From Rhabdophis nuchalis (lineage: Eukaryota > Chordata > Lepidosauria > Squamata > Natricidae): DNA of 64,000 bases. The DNA lies in assembly GCA_039707465.1 (NCBI GenBank), contig CM077651.1, positions 18,007,519-18,071,518 of the forward strand, written 5' to 3'. Below the pieces are notes generated by a model. It worked only from the letters and a program-made list of their open reading frames with translations, did no database searches and was not told where the DNA came from. Made by a program: the position numbers and the translations under genes. Positions 45,187 to 56,399 of this stretch are shown piece by piece (positions within the stretch are counted from its first letter, which is position 1; each line of letters starts with the position of its first letter).

Positions 45187-45933
45187 ATATTTTGCCTGCT
45201 CCAACTGAGGCATGAAAGATGCCTCCAGGAGGCCCAGACCTACCAAGGTGTGCAGTGAAAAACAATTCCAGGAAGCAGACAACACCCATTCTGTAGAGCA
45301 GCTTAAACCCTACCACCTCCAATTTGTAAATTATAAACTATAATTATACACTGCACCTGTTTCGTTGTATAGTTTGGTTGCACCATTTGTTAGTCAACTG
45401 AAGTGGTTTGAAAATCCATAAACAAATAATGTGGGAACTGTAGAAATTTAGCATCCACCCCTCTCCTAGAAGAATGCATTTTTTTGAGAAATATTAAAAT
45501 AGTTCCCCTAGAAGAGAAATGAAAAAAATGAAGGGAGACAGAAACTCAGAGCTCCAGCTCCCTGCCTCAAGCAGATATTTGATGCCCATTAAGAAAGACT
45601 GGGATGCCCATTAAGAAAGACCTCCAGCTCCAGGATGATGAGATTAAGACATGACCCTCTAGGACGTAATAGGATCAATCCTTCTATCAGCAGAGCTCAC
45701 CACATGGCACAATCACTGGGGACATTGCATCACCCAGCAAGCTTCAACCAAGTCCGTGACTCAGACAGCTTACAAAGTTAGCTGTGACCTCTACAACAAC
45801 CAATAGAATACATATTATTGCACAGGAACATTTTCTTCCTATTCATCTTAATTAGCTGTTTGATCAATTAAATTGAAGGAAGATATATAATTCAATTTTA
45901 TAACTTTTTAAAGTTACTTGCAATCTACTATGA
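45187..45933. other. No recognisable feature
   Basis: Contains a 21-bp near-duplication (GATGCCCATTAAGAAAGAC) at about 45581 and 45603; otherwise nothing recognised. Confidence 0.4.
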
Positions 45934-45941
45934 GAGAGAGG

Positions 45942-46013
<72 letters not shown>
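45934..46013. repeat. (GA)n microsatellite
   Basis: About 35 GA units with small interruptions. Confidence 0.97.
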
Positions 46014-46015
<2 letters not shown>

Positions 46016-46315
46016 CCACTAGAATTACTACTACTACACTACTCTTTGTTCATTAGTCATAAAGTCCCCAAAACTTTTGACGTCAGAGGAATTTGCAGAT
46101 ATGGAAATGGAGAGGTGCAGTCTGTGAATAAAATAGAAGGTATTTATTCCCTAAAGTGAATTAAAATGTAAGCCAGAGGTGAATGTCAGAATATATTTGC
46201 TTTGTATTAAAGTGTGCAATATGAATCACCAGTTGAACAATCTTTTTTTCCCCTTACAGTTTTGCATAAGTTAGAAAATGATATTGAGTAACATCTTGCT
46301 TAAGACTCCCTGGTA

Positions 46316-46550
46316 ATAGCAATAGCACTTAGACTTACATACCACTTCATAGTGCTTCACAGCCCGCTTAGAGTGGTTTACAGAGTCAGCATATTGCCTC
46401 CAACAATCTGGGTCCTCATTTTACCCACCTCGGAAGGATGGAAGGCTGAGTCAACTTTGAGCCTGGTGAGATTCGATCTGTCAAACTATTGGCAGCAGAA
46501 GTAGCCTGCAATACTGCATTCTAACCACTGCGCCACCGTGGCTCTAATAG
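46316..46550 (-). mobile_element. tRNA-derived SINE with GCTATT tail (copy 2)
   Basis: Minus strand, best-preserved of three: box A complement CCACTGCGCCACCG at the head, AGATTCGATCTG near box B, tail TAATAGCAATAGCACTTAGA. Confidence 0.85.
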
Positions 46551-47740
46551 TAGGAGACTGAAAATTGACAATATTATTTTCTGTCCACAAGTTTTGGGTT
46601 TTGTTTTGTTTTGGGATCAAGCAAAATATGGATTATAGATAAAAGAACAGTCATAATCTCTTCCCAGATACTAAACAGACAAAAGGAGCCACTTTGGCTG
46701 ACATTCAAATGTCATATTTCTTAGCTAATAAGTTACATCCACTAATTTTGCAACAGATATGCATGCATACACACTCAATCACCCCTTATACTCACAGCTT
46801 CAACATCAAAGGATTATCATGAAGTATCCATACTTTGTAACCGTTGTCATTGGTTTTTTTGACATGTTTTTTTTATTTGAGCTTTTTGAATCTATGCTCA
46901 TGTCTGCAAGTAGGAATCATATCTACTAAAATATTTTTTTTTATTACAAGAAGGAAATTCATAGAAAGAAAAAGATTTACACTGAGCAGTACAATAGAAT
47001 GACACAAAAAGAAAGAATCAACACCTGATTGTTGTTATTTTTTTTTGTCTATCCAAATCTTGTCTGTTAAAAAGTCTAAAGGAAATGCAAAAAATAGGGA
47101 ATAAAAGAGATACCTCCCCCTTGTGTTTTTGCTTATTTGAATATTTTGGGAGACTTTGTTACATTTGTTGAAATCTTTACTGTTTGCCATTAAAGCATGA
47201 TCTTAAAACTGCTAACAAGAAAGGGCAATCCAGTTTGTCAAAGGAAAATATATTTTTCCTTTGTGCTTTGTTTTTGTTTTTTAAATAAATGCATTCCTGC
47301 ATGTATTTTAACATTTTTGGGCCTAAAATTCATGAAGGTAACACAAGTCACTTGGATTTCTCATTCAGGTTAAAACAGGAGAATGAGAGTGTTTACTAGA
47401 TAAATTATGTTGATATACAACAGAGTTTTTTGGTTATACTTTTATTCTGAGCAAACATGTGACATGTTCTCTGGAGTTACAAGTGTCTGTACTGTATTCA
47501 TTTTTGAGTTAGTGTGGGATATAAGTTAACAAAAGATGCAAAAGCTGTAGACCATGACAATCACACAATTAACTGTGGCTAATTACAAAACAGCTGTTGC
47601 TAATAACATTAATATCTTGACATTGACTGAGACAACAAACATGTGTTGATTGCAAAAATAAATAAATAGAAGCAAAGGGAAACAAAAACAAAGCTACAAT
47701 ACACAGATTTTGCTTGTTTGGGTAACTGTAAGTCTACCAT
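46551..47740. other. No recognisable gene
   Basis: AT-rich, homopolymer-rich DNA; no supported feature. Confidence 0.35.
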
Positions 47741-48125
47741 AAAGTCAGTCTGGTATAATTGTTAAGGCAGGGGTGTCAAACTCGCAGCCCCCAGGCTGCA
47801 TGTGTCATACGCTGGCCACACCACCCCCATTTTAGGAAAGGGGAAAAAATCACAATACACCACCTGACAACAACATGACACAAGTTTGACACTCCTGTGT
47901 TAAGGCATCAGACTAGAAAACAGGAGACTATGAGTTCTAGTCCTGCCTTGAGCACAAAGCTAGCTTGGTGTCCTTGGGCCAGTCCCTTTCTCTCAGCCAT
48001 AGGAAGGAGGCAATGGCAAATCACGTCTAAAAAACAGTCCCAAAATACCCACAAGGTCTTTTTCCAGGCAGTCCTAAAAAATTGGACACAATTGAATAGA
48101 AGCAAATTAAATAAATACATAAAGA
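47741..48125 (+). mobile_element. tRNA-derived SINE split by hAT-like element
   Basis: Head AAGTCAGTCTGGTATAATTG then TTAAGG, interrupted, and resuming CATCAGACTAGAAAACAGGA, box B-like GAGTTCTAGTCCTGCC, GTGTCCTTGGGCCAGTCCC; A-rich 3' end. Confidence 0.8.
47768..47897. mobile_element. hAT-like element, 130 bp, perfect 8-bp TSD
   Basis: Starts CAGGGGTGTCAAACTCGC, ends AAGTTTGACACTCCTG. Identical TGTTAAGG octamers at 47760-47767 and 47898-47905 inside a tRNA-derived SINE head. Confidence 0.95.
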
Positions 48126-48307
48126 AAAAAAAAGCATATTTACCATGTCATCCTAATCTACTCATATCGTATCCCAAATGCAGAACCCCAGATAACCAAA
48201 GGATGGCAGCAAAGGGTATTTATTTTTCTGTATTTCTTTTCTTTCCCTAGTGGTAGTCTGGATCTTTGATCTCATCAATGAGATATCGCTGTTATTTGCC
48301 CATTAAT

Positions 48308-48551
48308 CAGCAGTGAAATTCAATTTTTTTTTACTATTGTTTCTGTGAGCGTGGCTTGGTGGACATGGCAGGGAAAAGGATACTGCAAAATCTCAATTCC
48401 CTCCCCACTCCTGAGGGAAGGATAATACAAAATCTCCTCCCACCCCACTCAGGGGCTAGCCAGAGGTGGTTTTTGTCGGTTCTCCAAACTACTCAAAATT
48501 TCTGCTACCGGTTCTCCAGAACCTGTCAGAACCTTCTGAATTTCACCCCTG
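48308..48551. mobile_element. hAT-like element, 244 bp
   Basis: Starts CAGCAGTGAAATTCAATT, ends CTGAATTTCACCCCTG. Flanking octamers CCATTAAT and CTGTTAAT differ at two bases. Carries the inverse of the GAACCGGTAGCAG block. Confidence 0.75.
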
Positions 48552-48559
48552 CTGTTAAT

Positions 48560-49235
48560 GTTTCTGAAGTTTAGGATGTCTTCAAAGTTTCAAGAAATAG
48601 GCTGCAGTCCATGCAGGTTTTATGCTGCAATAAATAATCAGCATAGAGATCATTAATTTTCCTTACTGTCAGAGATAAATTGAATGTGCAACAAAAGTTA
48701 TGTGTGCACATAGACAAGTGTTATTACTGATGCATATATATTGATAAGTGAACAACGATATATATATATTATATATATGCACCAAATACCACTCACTCAT
48801 CACACAATCTCCAGAACTGCAAAGTCTACAAACCTGAAATTTGGCATGTGTGTTCCACTTGGCTTCTAGGTGCTCTCTAAGAAAGGATTTTTCAAAATGA
48901 CCATCACATCATCTGTATTTCTTATAACTGCCATTTGTGTTATAGTAACATGCTCTGATGTTACACCTTCACTAAACTGGGCGTGAGTGTGGCCAGAATG
49001 TGACTCTTCCAGCTTGTGGACTGGGAGTTTAGACATTCGACTCCTCCTCCCCACCTAAAAAGAATTCTGTTCCAACTGCCAGTTGCCTCTAATTCCATTA
49101 CCTCAGTTCCACTCCTTCACTCAGGAGCGGTCTGGAGCTCCTTACAGTTTTGTAGTGAAGCACTGGTATCCAGATAGTAGGGAAATATTTGCAAGTCTGT
49201 GGGTCTGTGTGTTTTACTAAGATGTTAGGCCAGCA
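48560..49235. other. No recognisable feature
   Basis: A TA-rich patch (48750-48779) is the only notable item. Confidence 0.35.
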
Positions 49236-49482
49236 AAAATAGCAATAACAATAGCATGTATATACTGCCCTATAGTGCTTCATGGCAGTCTCTAGGCAGT
49301 TTATAATGTCATCATATTGTTCCCAACAATCTGAATCCTCATTTTACCAACTTTGGAAGGACAAAAGGCTGAGTCAACCTGGACCCCCATCAGGATCAAA
49401 CTCCAGGTTATGGGCAAAGTTTCCCTGCAATAGTATTGCATTGCAACACTGCATTCTAACCACTGCACCACCAGGGCTCCTT
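49236..49482 (-). mobile_element. tRNA-derived SINE with GCTATT tail (copy 3)
   Basis: Minus strand, more diverged: TAGCAATAACAATAGCATG tail, CCTCATTTTACCAACTTTGG body, CATTCTAACCACTGCACCAC head. Confidence 0.82.
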
Positions 49483-49606
49483 TAGAGAAAGACCATTATT
49501 AGAGCATAATGTAGAGCAGGCCTACACTATTTGCAGAGGGAACATGCAAAGTTGATTGAGTTTTTCTTTTGTTTTCATTTTGTTTTGCTCAATGGTATTT
49601 TAGTAG

Positions 49607-49946
49607 GGATGTGGTGGCTCAGTAGCTAAGACATTGAGCTTGTTGATCAGAAAGGTCAGCAGTTCAGCAGTTCGAATCCCAAGCACTGCATGATGAAGTG
49701 AGTTCCCATTACTTGTTCCAGCTTTTGCCAACCTAGCAGTTCAAAAGCATGTAAAACTGCAAGTAGAAAATAGGTACCACTTTTGGTGGGAGGGTAACAG
49801 CGCTCCGTGCACCTATGGCATTTAGTCATGCCAGCCACATGACCATGGAGACGCCTTCGGACAGTGCTGGCTCTTCGGCTTTGAAATGGAAATGAGCACC
49901 AACCCCTAGAGCCAGAAACGACTAGCATGCATTACCTTTACCTTAC
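49607..49946 (+). mobile_element. Sauria-type SINE
   Basis: Plus strand with box A (TGGCTCAGTAG, one change) and box B (GTTCGAATCCC). Ends TACCTTTACCTTAC. TTTAGTAG flanks both sides (49599-49606, 49947-49954). Confidence 0.92.
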
Positions 49947-49954
49947 TTTAGTAG

Positions 49955-51645
49955 AGTTGAAAATGTTCAATGTTTCAAGTTTCCAAAATCATATGATGAC
50001 AGAAATAAAACCTAGTTCTTACCTGATTTTTGCAATTGTTGGCTATCCATAGCTTCAAATTTGCATACATTTTTTTAACAAGAAGTAACACATAGTTTCA
50101 GCCTTTTTGCCTTTGAAGTGCTCCTGGTTCAAGTTAAATTTGGTTCGACAAACTGAAGCCAGATGTTACTGTTGTCATTGTTTGAAAAGTCAATTAAAAC
50201 AAAATATCACTTGGCTAAAACAAAAACCGTAAAAACCTGAAACATTTGTAGAGGTTCATTTGTACGTCCACACAGGGTTATGTTTCTTTGGACATAATCC
50301 CAAGAATAAAATGTTACATCTTGATTAAAGGGCAGCTTTATGGTTCCGCAAAGTGATTTTATAATGATTTATCAACAGGATGTGGGGTTGAATGCTCAGG
50401 ATAGTCTGGAGGTGTAGGTTGAGTCTAATGGAAGCCAGAACAAGTTAAGAGAACATCCCTGAAGAGAGCCAAATATGGAAAATGATACAGTAGAAAATGT
50501 GGGTGTGAAACTTAGTGACAGGTGATTTGGACACACGAGATGCTCCCTTCAGCTGCATGTTTTCTATTTCATCTTTGGAAATGAGCCATGTTCCAGGAGA
50601 AAGTGATTTGTTCAAGGTTATTCATAAGTTTCCATGGTTGACGTTTTGGATCACTGGTATCTCTTTTATGGAATCAAATCAAAATCTTCATTCAGCTGCA
50701 GAGGTCACTTTGGAACAGGCATAAGCTCTCAGCAAAAAAACAAAAAACAAATTCTGTAGAGTTGTTTAGAAGATAAAATCAGGGATGACCGGCATTTAAT
50801 TGTTTTGATCTACCAAAGGGAAGGCAGGACATCAATGTTGTTTTTGCTGTTGTTTCTTAAAACTAGCATTAGCCTTCAGATGTAAAAACAACTAGCTAGG
50901 GGTTTCATCCCTCATTCAAATTGTTTGCAGGCAATTTTCCTTTATTTTTAAAAACTATTTTAGCTTAAAAATAAACTTCTCTGTTCTAAATTATAGCGTG
51001 CAACTATCTCTCTCAGACATTATGACACCAACATCGAGACAGACCTATCTGCCAAAGGCAAGGATGATATGAAATCCATTAAGATGTGATTGGGTGTCAT
51101 GTGGTAATTTTGGGTGGTTATATAACTTAGTTTTGTTGCAATTATGAAATGGGACAGAGAAAATATTTAATCAAAACCTTATTGATTTCTCTGTTTAGTT
51201 CCTCTTAATGGCTCATTCTCTTCAAGAACAAAGTGAAAGAGTATTTTGCATAGAATTGTATTATTTGAAATCTCTCTTGCTACTGGGAGAGGTAGAACTG
51301 AATGATTAATGATAAACAGCAAACTTCTATATGCATCAGTTCAGCAGCACCTGTGGGAGGACATCATCAGTGCCAAGTTTCGTACTTTTGTGGCAATCTC
51401 AAGGTATGTAAGACAATTTGCTAAGTTGTTTCACGCAGATATACTATCTTTCGCATCTGCCATGCCTAAATTGAAGACCAGATTGAGCTGTTGTAATTCT
51501 TACTGTTAGGTGTACCAAATGAATACAAGACCAATTATTTTTCAAGTATCTCTAAACAAATTAAACTCTGAATAACTTTGTCATTGGGTGCTCTTCCCAA
51601 AAAAACATTTTAATCCACATTCTTTCCATCCATTGCTTCCGACAG
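49955..51645. other. Single-copy-looking DNA, no gene supported
   Basis: No recognised repeat or coding segment in about 1.7 kb. Confidence 0.4.
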
Positions 51646-51649
51646 AACT

Positions 51650-51730
51650 ATAGAATAGAATAGAATAGAATAGAATGGAATAGAATAGAATAGAATAGAA
51701 TAGAATGAAATGGAATGGAATAGAATAGAC
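51650..51730. repeat. (GAATA)n microsatellite, displaced CR1 tail
   Basis: Pentanucleotide array with GAATG variants. It continues as GAATAGAAGGGAATAGG beyond the hAT-like insertion (53111-), directly before the CR1 3' end, so it is probably that CR1's tail. Confidence 0.9.
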
Positions 51731-51805
51731 CAGTGGTCGGCAAACCGTGGCTCGCGAGCTGCATGCGGCTCTTTGGCCCCTTGAATGTGGCTCTTCAGTC
51801 TCTCT

Positions 51806-52434
51806 CTGATTCCCTCCCTTCCTCCCTCTCTCTCTCTCTCTGTGCCTCTCTCTGTCTGCCTGTCACTGTCTCTGTCCACAGAATACCGCGTGAAGCAGCG
51901 GCGAGTCTGTGCACTGCCGGCGGGCCATCCGCGAGGTCCCCCTCACGTTCCTCGTCTTCCCTGATGGCGTCTGGAGTGATCAGGGGCCGTGCAGGAACTC
52001 GCCGCTTTTCCACACCGTGGAAAAGATAGGCGTGTGCAGGTCCTGCGGAATTACAGCGCAAATTCCCACCACTACGAAGTCTCCGAGACTGTAATTGGGC
52101 GGGGCATGTGCACGGAAAAGATAGGCGTGCGCATGCCCCGCCCGATTACAGTCTCGGAGACTTTGTAGTGGTTGGAATTTGCACTGTAATTCCGCGGGAC
52201 CTGCACGCGCCTAGCTTTTCCACGGTGTGGAAAGGCGGTGAGTTCCTGCACGGCCCCTGATCACTCCAGACGCCATCAGGGAAGACGAATGCGAGGAGGA
52301 CCTCGCGGATGGCATCGCCGGCAGCGCACAGACTTGCTGCTGCTTCACGCGGTATTCTGTGGACAGAGACAGTGACAGGCAGACAGAGAGAGGCACAGAG
52401 TGAGAGAGAGAGAGAGAGGGAGGAAGGGAATCAG
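51806..52434. repeat. About 310-bp inverted repeat arms with short loop
   Basis: Arms 51806-52113 and 52125-52434. ACAGAATACCGCGTGAAGCA and TGATGGCGTCTGGAGTGATC in the left arm reappear inverted at 52359 and 52277; the central CGGGGCATGTGCAC pairs with GTGCGCATGCCCCG. I estimate over 90 percent pairing. Confidence 0.93.
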
Positions 52435-52763
52435 AATCTGACAGACACACAGAGAGAATGACAGAGAGAGACAGGAAGGGAGGGGAGAGACACAGAGATA
52501 AAAGGGAGGGAGGAAAGAGAGATACAGAGAGGCAGACACAGAGAGAGAATGACAGAAAGAGACAGAGAGGGAGGGAGGGAGGGAGACAAAGAGCCACAGA
52601 GAGAGACAGACAGACAGACACAGAGAGAATGACAGAGAGAGACAGAGAAGAAGGGAGGGGAGAGACACACAGAGATAGAGAGGGAGGGGGGAGAGAGAGA
52701 CACAGAGAATGATAGAAAGAGACAGAGAGGGAGGGAGGGAGGGAGAGAGAGATAAAGAGCCAC

Positions 52764-52797
<34 letters not shown>

Positions 52798-52890
52798 TCA
52801 GAGAGAGAGACAGAGAGAAACAGAATGAGAGAGAAAGAGAAAGAAGGGAAGAAAGAAAAGAAAGAAAAAGAAAATGGGAGAGAGATGAAA
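52380..52890. repeat. (GA)n/(GACA)n purine microsatellite
   Basis: Extended GAGAGACAGA array with GGGAGGGAGG blocks and imperfect higher-order repeats of about 90-170 bp. Its left part pairs with the TC tract at 51820-51870. Confidence 0.93.
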
Positions 52891-53110
52891 GAGAACTTAT
52901 GACCACAATTGAGGCCAAAATTTTGGTTGCTAAGCAAGACCGTTGTTAAGTGAGTTTCACCACATTTTCCAAGTTGGCCACGCCCACCCGGTCACATGAC
53001 TGCTGAACCACTCCCACAAAACAGGCCACACTTTCTGGCTCTCAAAAGAAATTTCAATCGTGGTATTGTTGATATTTGGCTCTTTTGACTAATGAGTTTG
53101 CCGACCACTG

Positions 53111-53665
53111 GAATAGAAGGGAATAGGAAGGGAATTTGGAGATCTTCTAGTCCAACCCCTGCCTAAGCAGGAAACCCTATACCATTTCAGACAAATGGTT
53201 ATCTAACATCTTCTTAAAAACTTCTAGTGTTGGAGCCTTCACAACTTGTGGAAGCAAGTTGTTCCATTGATTAATTGTTTTAACTGTCAGGAAATTTCTC
53301 CTCAGTTCTAAGTTGCTTCTCTCCTTGATTATTTTCCACCCATTGCTTCTTGTTCTGCCCTCAGTTGCTTTGGAGAATAGTTTGACTCCCTTTTCTTTGT
53401 GGCAACCCCTGAGATATTGGAACACTGCTATCATGTCTCCCCTAGTCCTTCTTTTCATCAAACTAGACATACCATTTCCTGCAACTGTTCTTAATTATGT
53501 TTTGGCCTTCAGTCCCCTAATCATGTTTGTTGCTCTTCTCTGCATTCTTTCTAGAGTCTCCACATCTTTTTTACATTGTGGTGACCAAAAATGAATGCAG
53601 AATTCCAAGTGTGGCCTTACCAAGGTATCATAAAGTGATATTAACACTTCAGATGATCTTGAAGG
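53111..53665 (-). mobile_element. CR1 LINE 3' end
   Basis: Minus strand, 97-codon open piece (53177-53470: [20 protein letters not shown] to MLDNHLSEMV). Its GAATA tail was split by the 1380-bp hAT-like element. Confidence 0.93.
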
Positions 53666-53959
53666 ACCATGTTCCCCCAAATTGTTAATATAGTGGCTAT
53701 GCTACATGAAATGTATTACTTTTCTTCTTTTCTTCTCAGTTCCTTTTTACCTATTTCGGTGTGACTCTTCAGTTATCATAACATTATTTAAATTAGTTAT
53801 GCTGTGACAAAAAAAGTAGCATATAAACTTGGTTTAATAAGAATTCGTGCATAAACTTTAATTATAGCACATTCAACCATAAAGCTGGCTTAGAATATTT
53901 GACTGTATAAAGGGAGCTCAGATGGGTTCCTCTCTCTTCTTTTGAGTAGCACTGTAAGG

Positions 53960-54300
53960 CAGGGGTGTCAAACTCAGTGCTTTGATCCAGCCTGCGGGGC
54001 TGCCCTGGAAACCCTGAAGGACCGGCCCATGGTGCCTCTACCAGTGAAAACTGAGTTCGAGATGAACGCAGGCAGCCCTCACGAACTCTGTTTTTGCTAG
54101 CAAAGGATTGCAGGAAGGCCAAAAATGGAACTCAGGAGCTCGTTTTCATTGGCACAGCACTTGACCCACCACAGGTGGCCCTGACACAAGTGACGTCAAT
54201 CTGGCCATGCCCTCTCTGGCCACGCCCAGCTCCCCTCCCCTCTCCCCGAGGTCAAATACAACTGATGCAACCCTCAAAGAAAATGAGTTTGTCACCCCTG
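53960..54300. mobile_element. hAT-like element, 341 bp
   Basis: Starts CAGGGGTGTCAAACTCAG, ends GAGTTTGTCACCCCTG. TSDs CTGTAAGG (53952-53959) and CTATAAGG (54301-54308). A longer relative of the 130-bp elements. Confidence 0.88.
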
Positions 54301-54534
54301 CTATAAGGTATCTGGTTGCAAAATTCCACCATCATTGTGCAGCTGCTTCCTTCTGCTGTTTGGCAATTTTTTTTTTCTTGAACTATTCCCTAGAGTAGTA
54401 TATGCCTCCTTATAAACTAGTGTTCATGTAATTGACTCCCCTACTTTATAAATCACCATTACTGTGGAACTGGTGGGCGGTTAGAAAATTGTACTACTAA
54501 CAGAGATACAAAAGTGGGTGGTAGGTATAAAAAG

Positions 54535-55068
54535 GTTGACTACCCCTGTTTTAGTGGGTCATTAAGGTCACCCGGAGGTTTATCAGCATCATCAGGGTCA
54601 CCTGAGTAGTGCAAGTGGGTGTGGAGCTTTCTTGGAACTGTTGAAAGGACTGTGTTGTAGATTGGAGATAGATGAAGTCGTGTCCCTCCCCCTTTGATGA
54701 GAGAGGGCTGTTCAGTTTTGACATACATGGCCTCTTTGACCCCTCCTTCAAACCAGTGATCCTCTCTGTCCAAAATATGGATTCTGTTGTCTTCAAAAGA
54801 GTAGTCTGTATTTTTTAAATGCAGATGGACTGCTGAATCTAGTCCTGATGTTGACAACTGAATTTTTTGGTTATTTTTTGAAGCCAAGGAGTATGAATCC
54901 TTCCATTCCTCACCATCCAGTCAGAGCTGAAGAAGCTTCCTGGATGAGAAGCAAAACATCTTCAAAGAAAAAACAGAAAGTCCACATAGATGCCTCTTGA
55001 GAAAAGCACCTTTGGGACAACCATGACCTGGATGACTGAGAATCTCCATAGACATATAAACAAAACCA
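54535..55068 (-). mobile_element. Penelope-like element fragment
   Basis: Contains the coding fragment and the adjoining block AGCTGAAGAAGCTTCCTGGA, GAGAAGCAAAACATCTTC and AAAGCACCTTTGGGACAACC, which recurs at 35310-35510. Such blocks commonly border Penelope-like copies. Confidence 0.72.
54540..54887 (-). pseudogene. Penelope-like element C-terminal GIY-YIG-side coding fragment
   Basis: 115 codons open. The segment SAVHLHLKNTDYSFEDNRIH, ILDREDHWFEGGVKEAMYVK and then a SLIKGGGTRL stretch matches the conserved C-terminal region of Penelope-like (Neptune-type) elements after the GIY-YIG core. Reverse transcriptase is absent. Short and isolated, so non-functional. Confidence 0.75.
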
Positions 55069-55069
55069 T

Positions 55070-55580
55070 TCTTTCTTCCTGATTTCCATCAGACTGGTTT
55101 TAAAAAGACATTCTCTTTCTAACCCTTCTAAAATTGGATTTGAGGCTCCTGGCACACTGAATTTAGCTATACAATGTGTGCAAAAAAAAATTGTTTTGTT
55201 TTATCTGTCCTGCTACCAGGAATGATTTATCTCTCCTTAGTGAACATAATAGGCACACAAAAGGCTAAAAGGTTTGGATCTAAAATGATCTGACCTTTTT
55301 CATTTTTTTAAAAAAAATAAGTTGTCCAAAGTGCAACTGGTTTGCTGATATAATCAAATACGGACCAACTAACAGCATGCAATTTTCAATACATATCAAA
55401 CTTCAACCATGTCCCTCCCAGAAATATTAAAGTTGTGTGTGCATGTGGTCTGTGTCTACCTGCCTGCCTGCCTGCCTGTCTTTGTATGTTTTACTCCCTT
55501 CAATCATAGTTGACATATGGAATGTCAGTTTGAAAACTGCATTGACCTTTGATAGCAACACATCCTATGTATCCAAATTT
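55070..55580. other. No recognisable feature
   Basis: Includes a short CTGC run (55459-55478); otherwise nothing supported. Confidence 0.35.
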
Positions 55581-55581
55581 G

Positions 55582-55905
55582 TTGGATCTTCCACCCATTA
55601 CTTCTTTTCCTGCCCTAATGTGTTTTGGAGAATAGGTTGGCCCCTTCTTCTCTGTGATGTTTCTTCAAGTACTAGAAGACTGCTATTATATCATCCTTAA
55701 TCCTTCTCTTCGATAGAGTAGACATAGTTCCCTCATTCATCATAGGATTTAGTCATCTTTTATCATCTTTGTTGCTTTTCTCTGCACTCTTTCTAGAGTC
55801 TCGACATATGTTTTGTATCATGGTGACCAGAATTGGTATGCCAAATGTGGTCTCCTTAGTGCAGTATAAAACAGTACTATCACTTCATGTGACTTTGAAA
55901 TTATC
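55582..55905 (-). mobile_element. Old CR1 LINE fragment
   Basis: Diverged C-terminal complement (TTCCACCCATTACTTCTTTT, TTTGTTGCTTTTCTCTGCAC, TCTTTCTAGAGTCTCGACAT). No tail. Confidence 0.8.
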
Positions 55906-55973
55906 CCTCTGCTGATACAACTACAACTAGAGCTACATTAGTTTGTTTTTCGTTTTTTGCAGTTGCTTTACAC

Positions 55974-56108
55974 CAGGGATGTCCAAACTTGGGAACTTTA
56001 AGAGTTGTGGACTTCAACTCCCAGAATTCCCCAGCCGCCATGGCTGGCTGGGGAATTCTGGGAGTTGAAGTCCACAACTCTTAAAGTTCCCAAGTTTGGA
56101 CACCCCTG
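55974..56108. mobile_element. 135-bp palindromic hAT-like element, perfect 8-bp TSD
   Basis: Starts CAGGGATGTCCAAACTTGG, ends CCAAGTTTGGACACCCCTG. Identical CTTTACAC octamers at 55966-55973 and 56109-56116. Centre GCCGCCATGGCTGGC. Confidence 0.95.
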
Positions 56109-56399
56109 CTTTACACTGTAGCTGTTTGAACTTACGTTGTGGTTTACTAGATCTCTCTCATAGTTGCTACTGTTTAGCCAAGTATCACCTTTTCTATATC
56201 TGTGCATTTTGTTTCTTTGTTTATTTGTTTGTTTGTTTCCTATGTGGAACCCAAGGAAATAAGTGTCACTGTTCCAAGTTTGGCCAGCAAAGGAAGAGAC
56301 CATGCTGAAGGGTTCAACAGAAATCTTTACTGGGCATAGGTCGGCACACAGTGAATACAAAACCCCCCAAAAACTTTCTTGCTTTATTTTTCTCACCAC

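Larger units (their letters stand above)
51731..53110. mobile_element. hAT-like element, 1380 bp, with large internal hairpin
   Basis: Ends CAGTGGTCGGCAAACCGTGG and GAGTTTGCCGACCACTG are inverted repeats. Flanks GAATAGAC (51723-51730) and GAATAGAA (53111-53118), one mismatch, though the target is itself a GAATA repeat. The interior holds two inverted arms of about 310 bp, purine microsatellites, and a fragment like the TA-flanked element (52893-52962, GTTGCTAAGCAAGACC then GTTGTTAAGTGAG). No transposase frame; all open frames are translated microsatellite. Confidence 0.85.

Noticed and set aside
52211..52937. Long Ser/Leu-rich minus-strand frames up to 235 codons
   Set aside because: Translated GA/TC microsatellite inside the hAT-like element.
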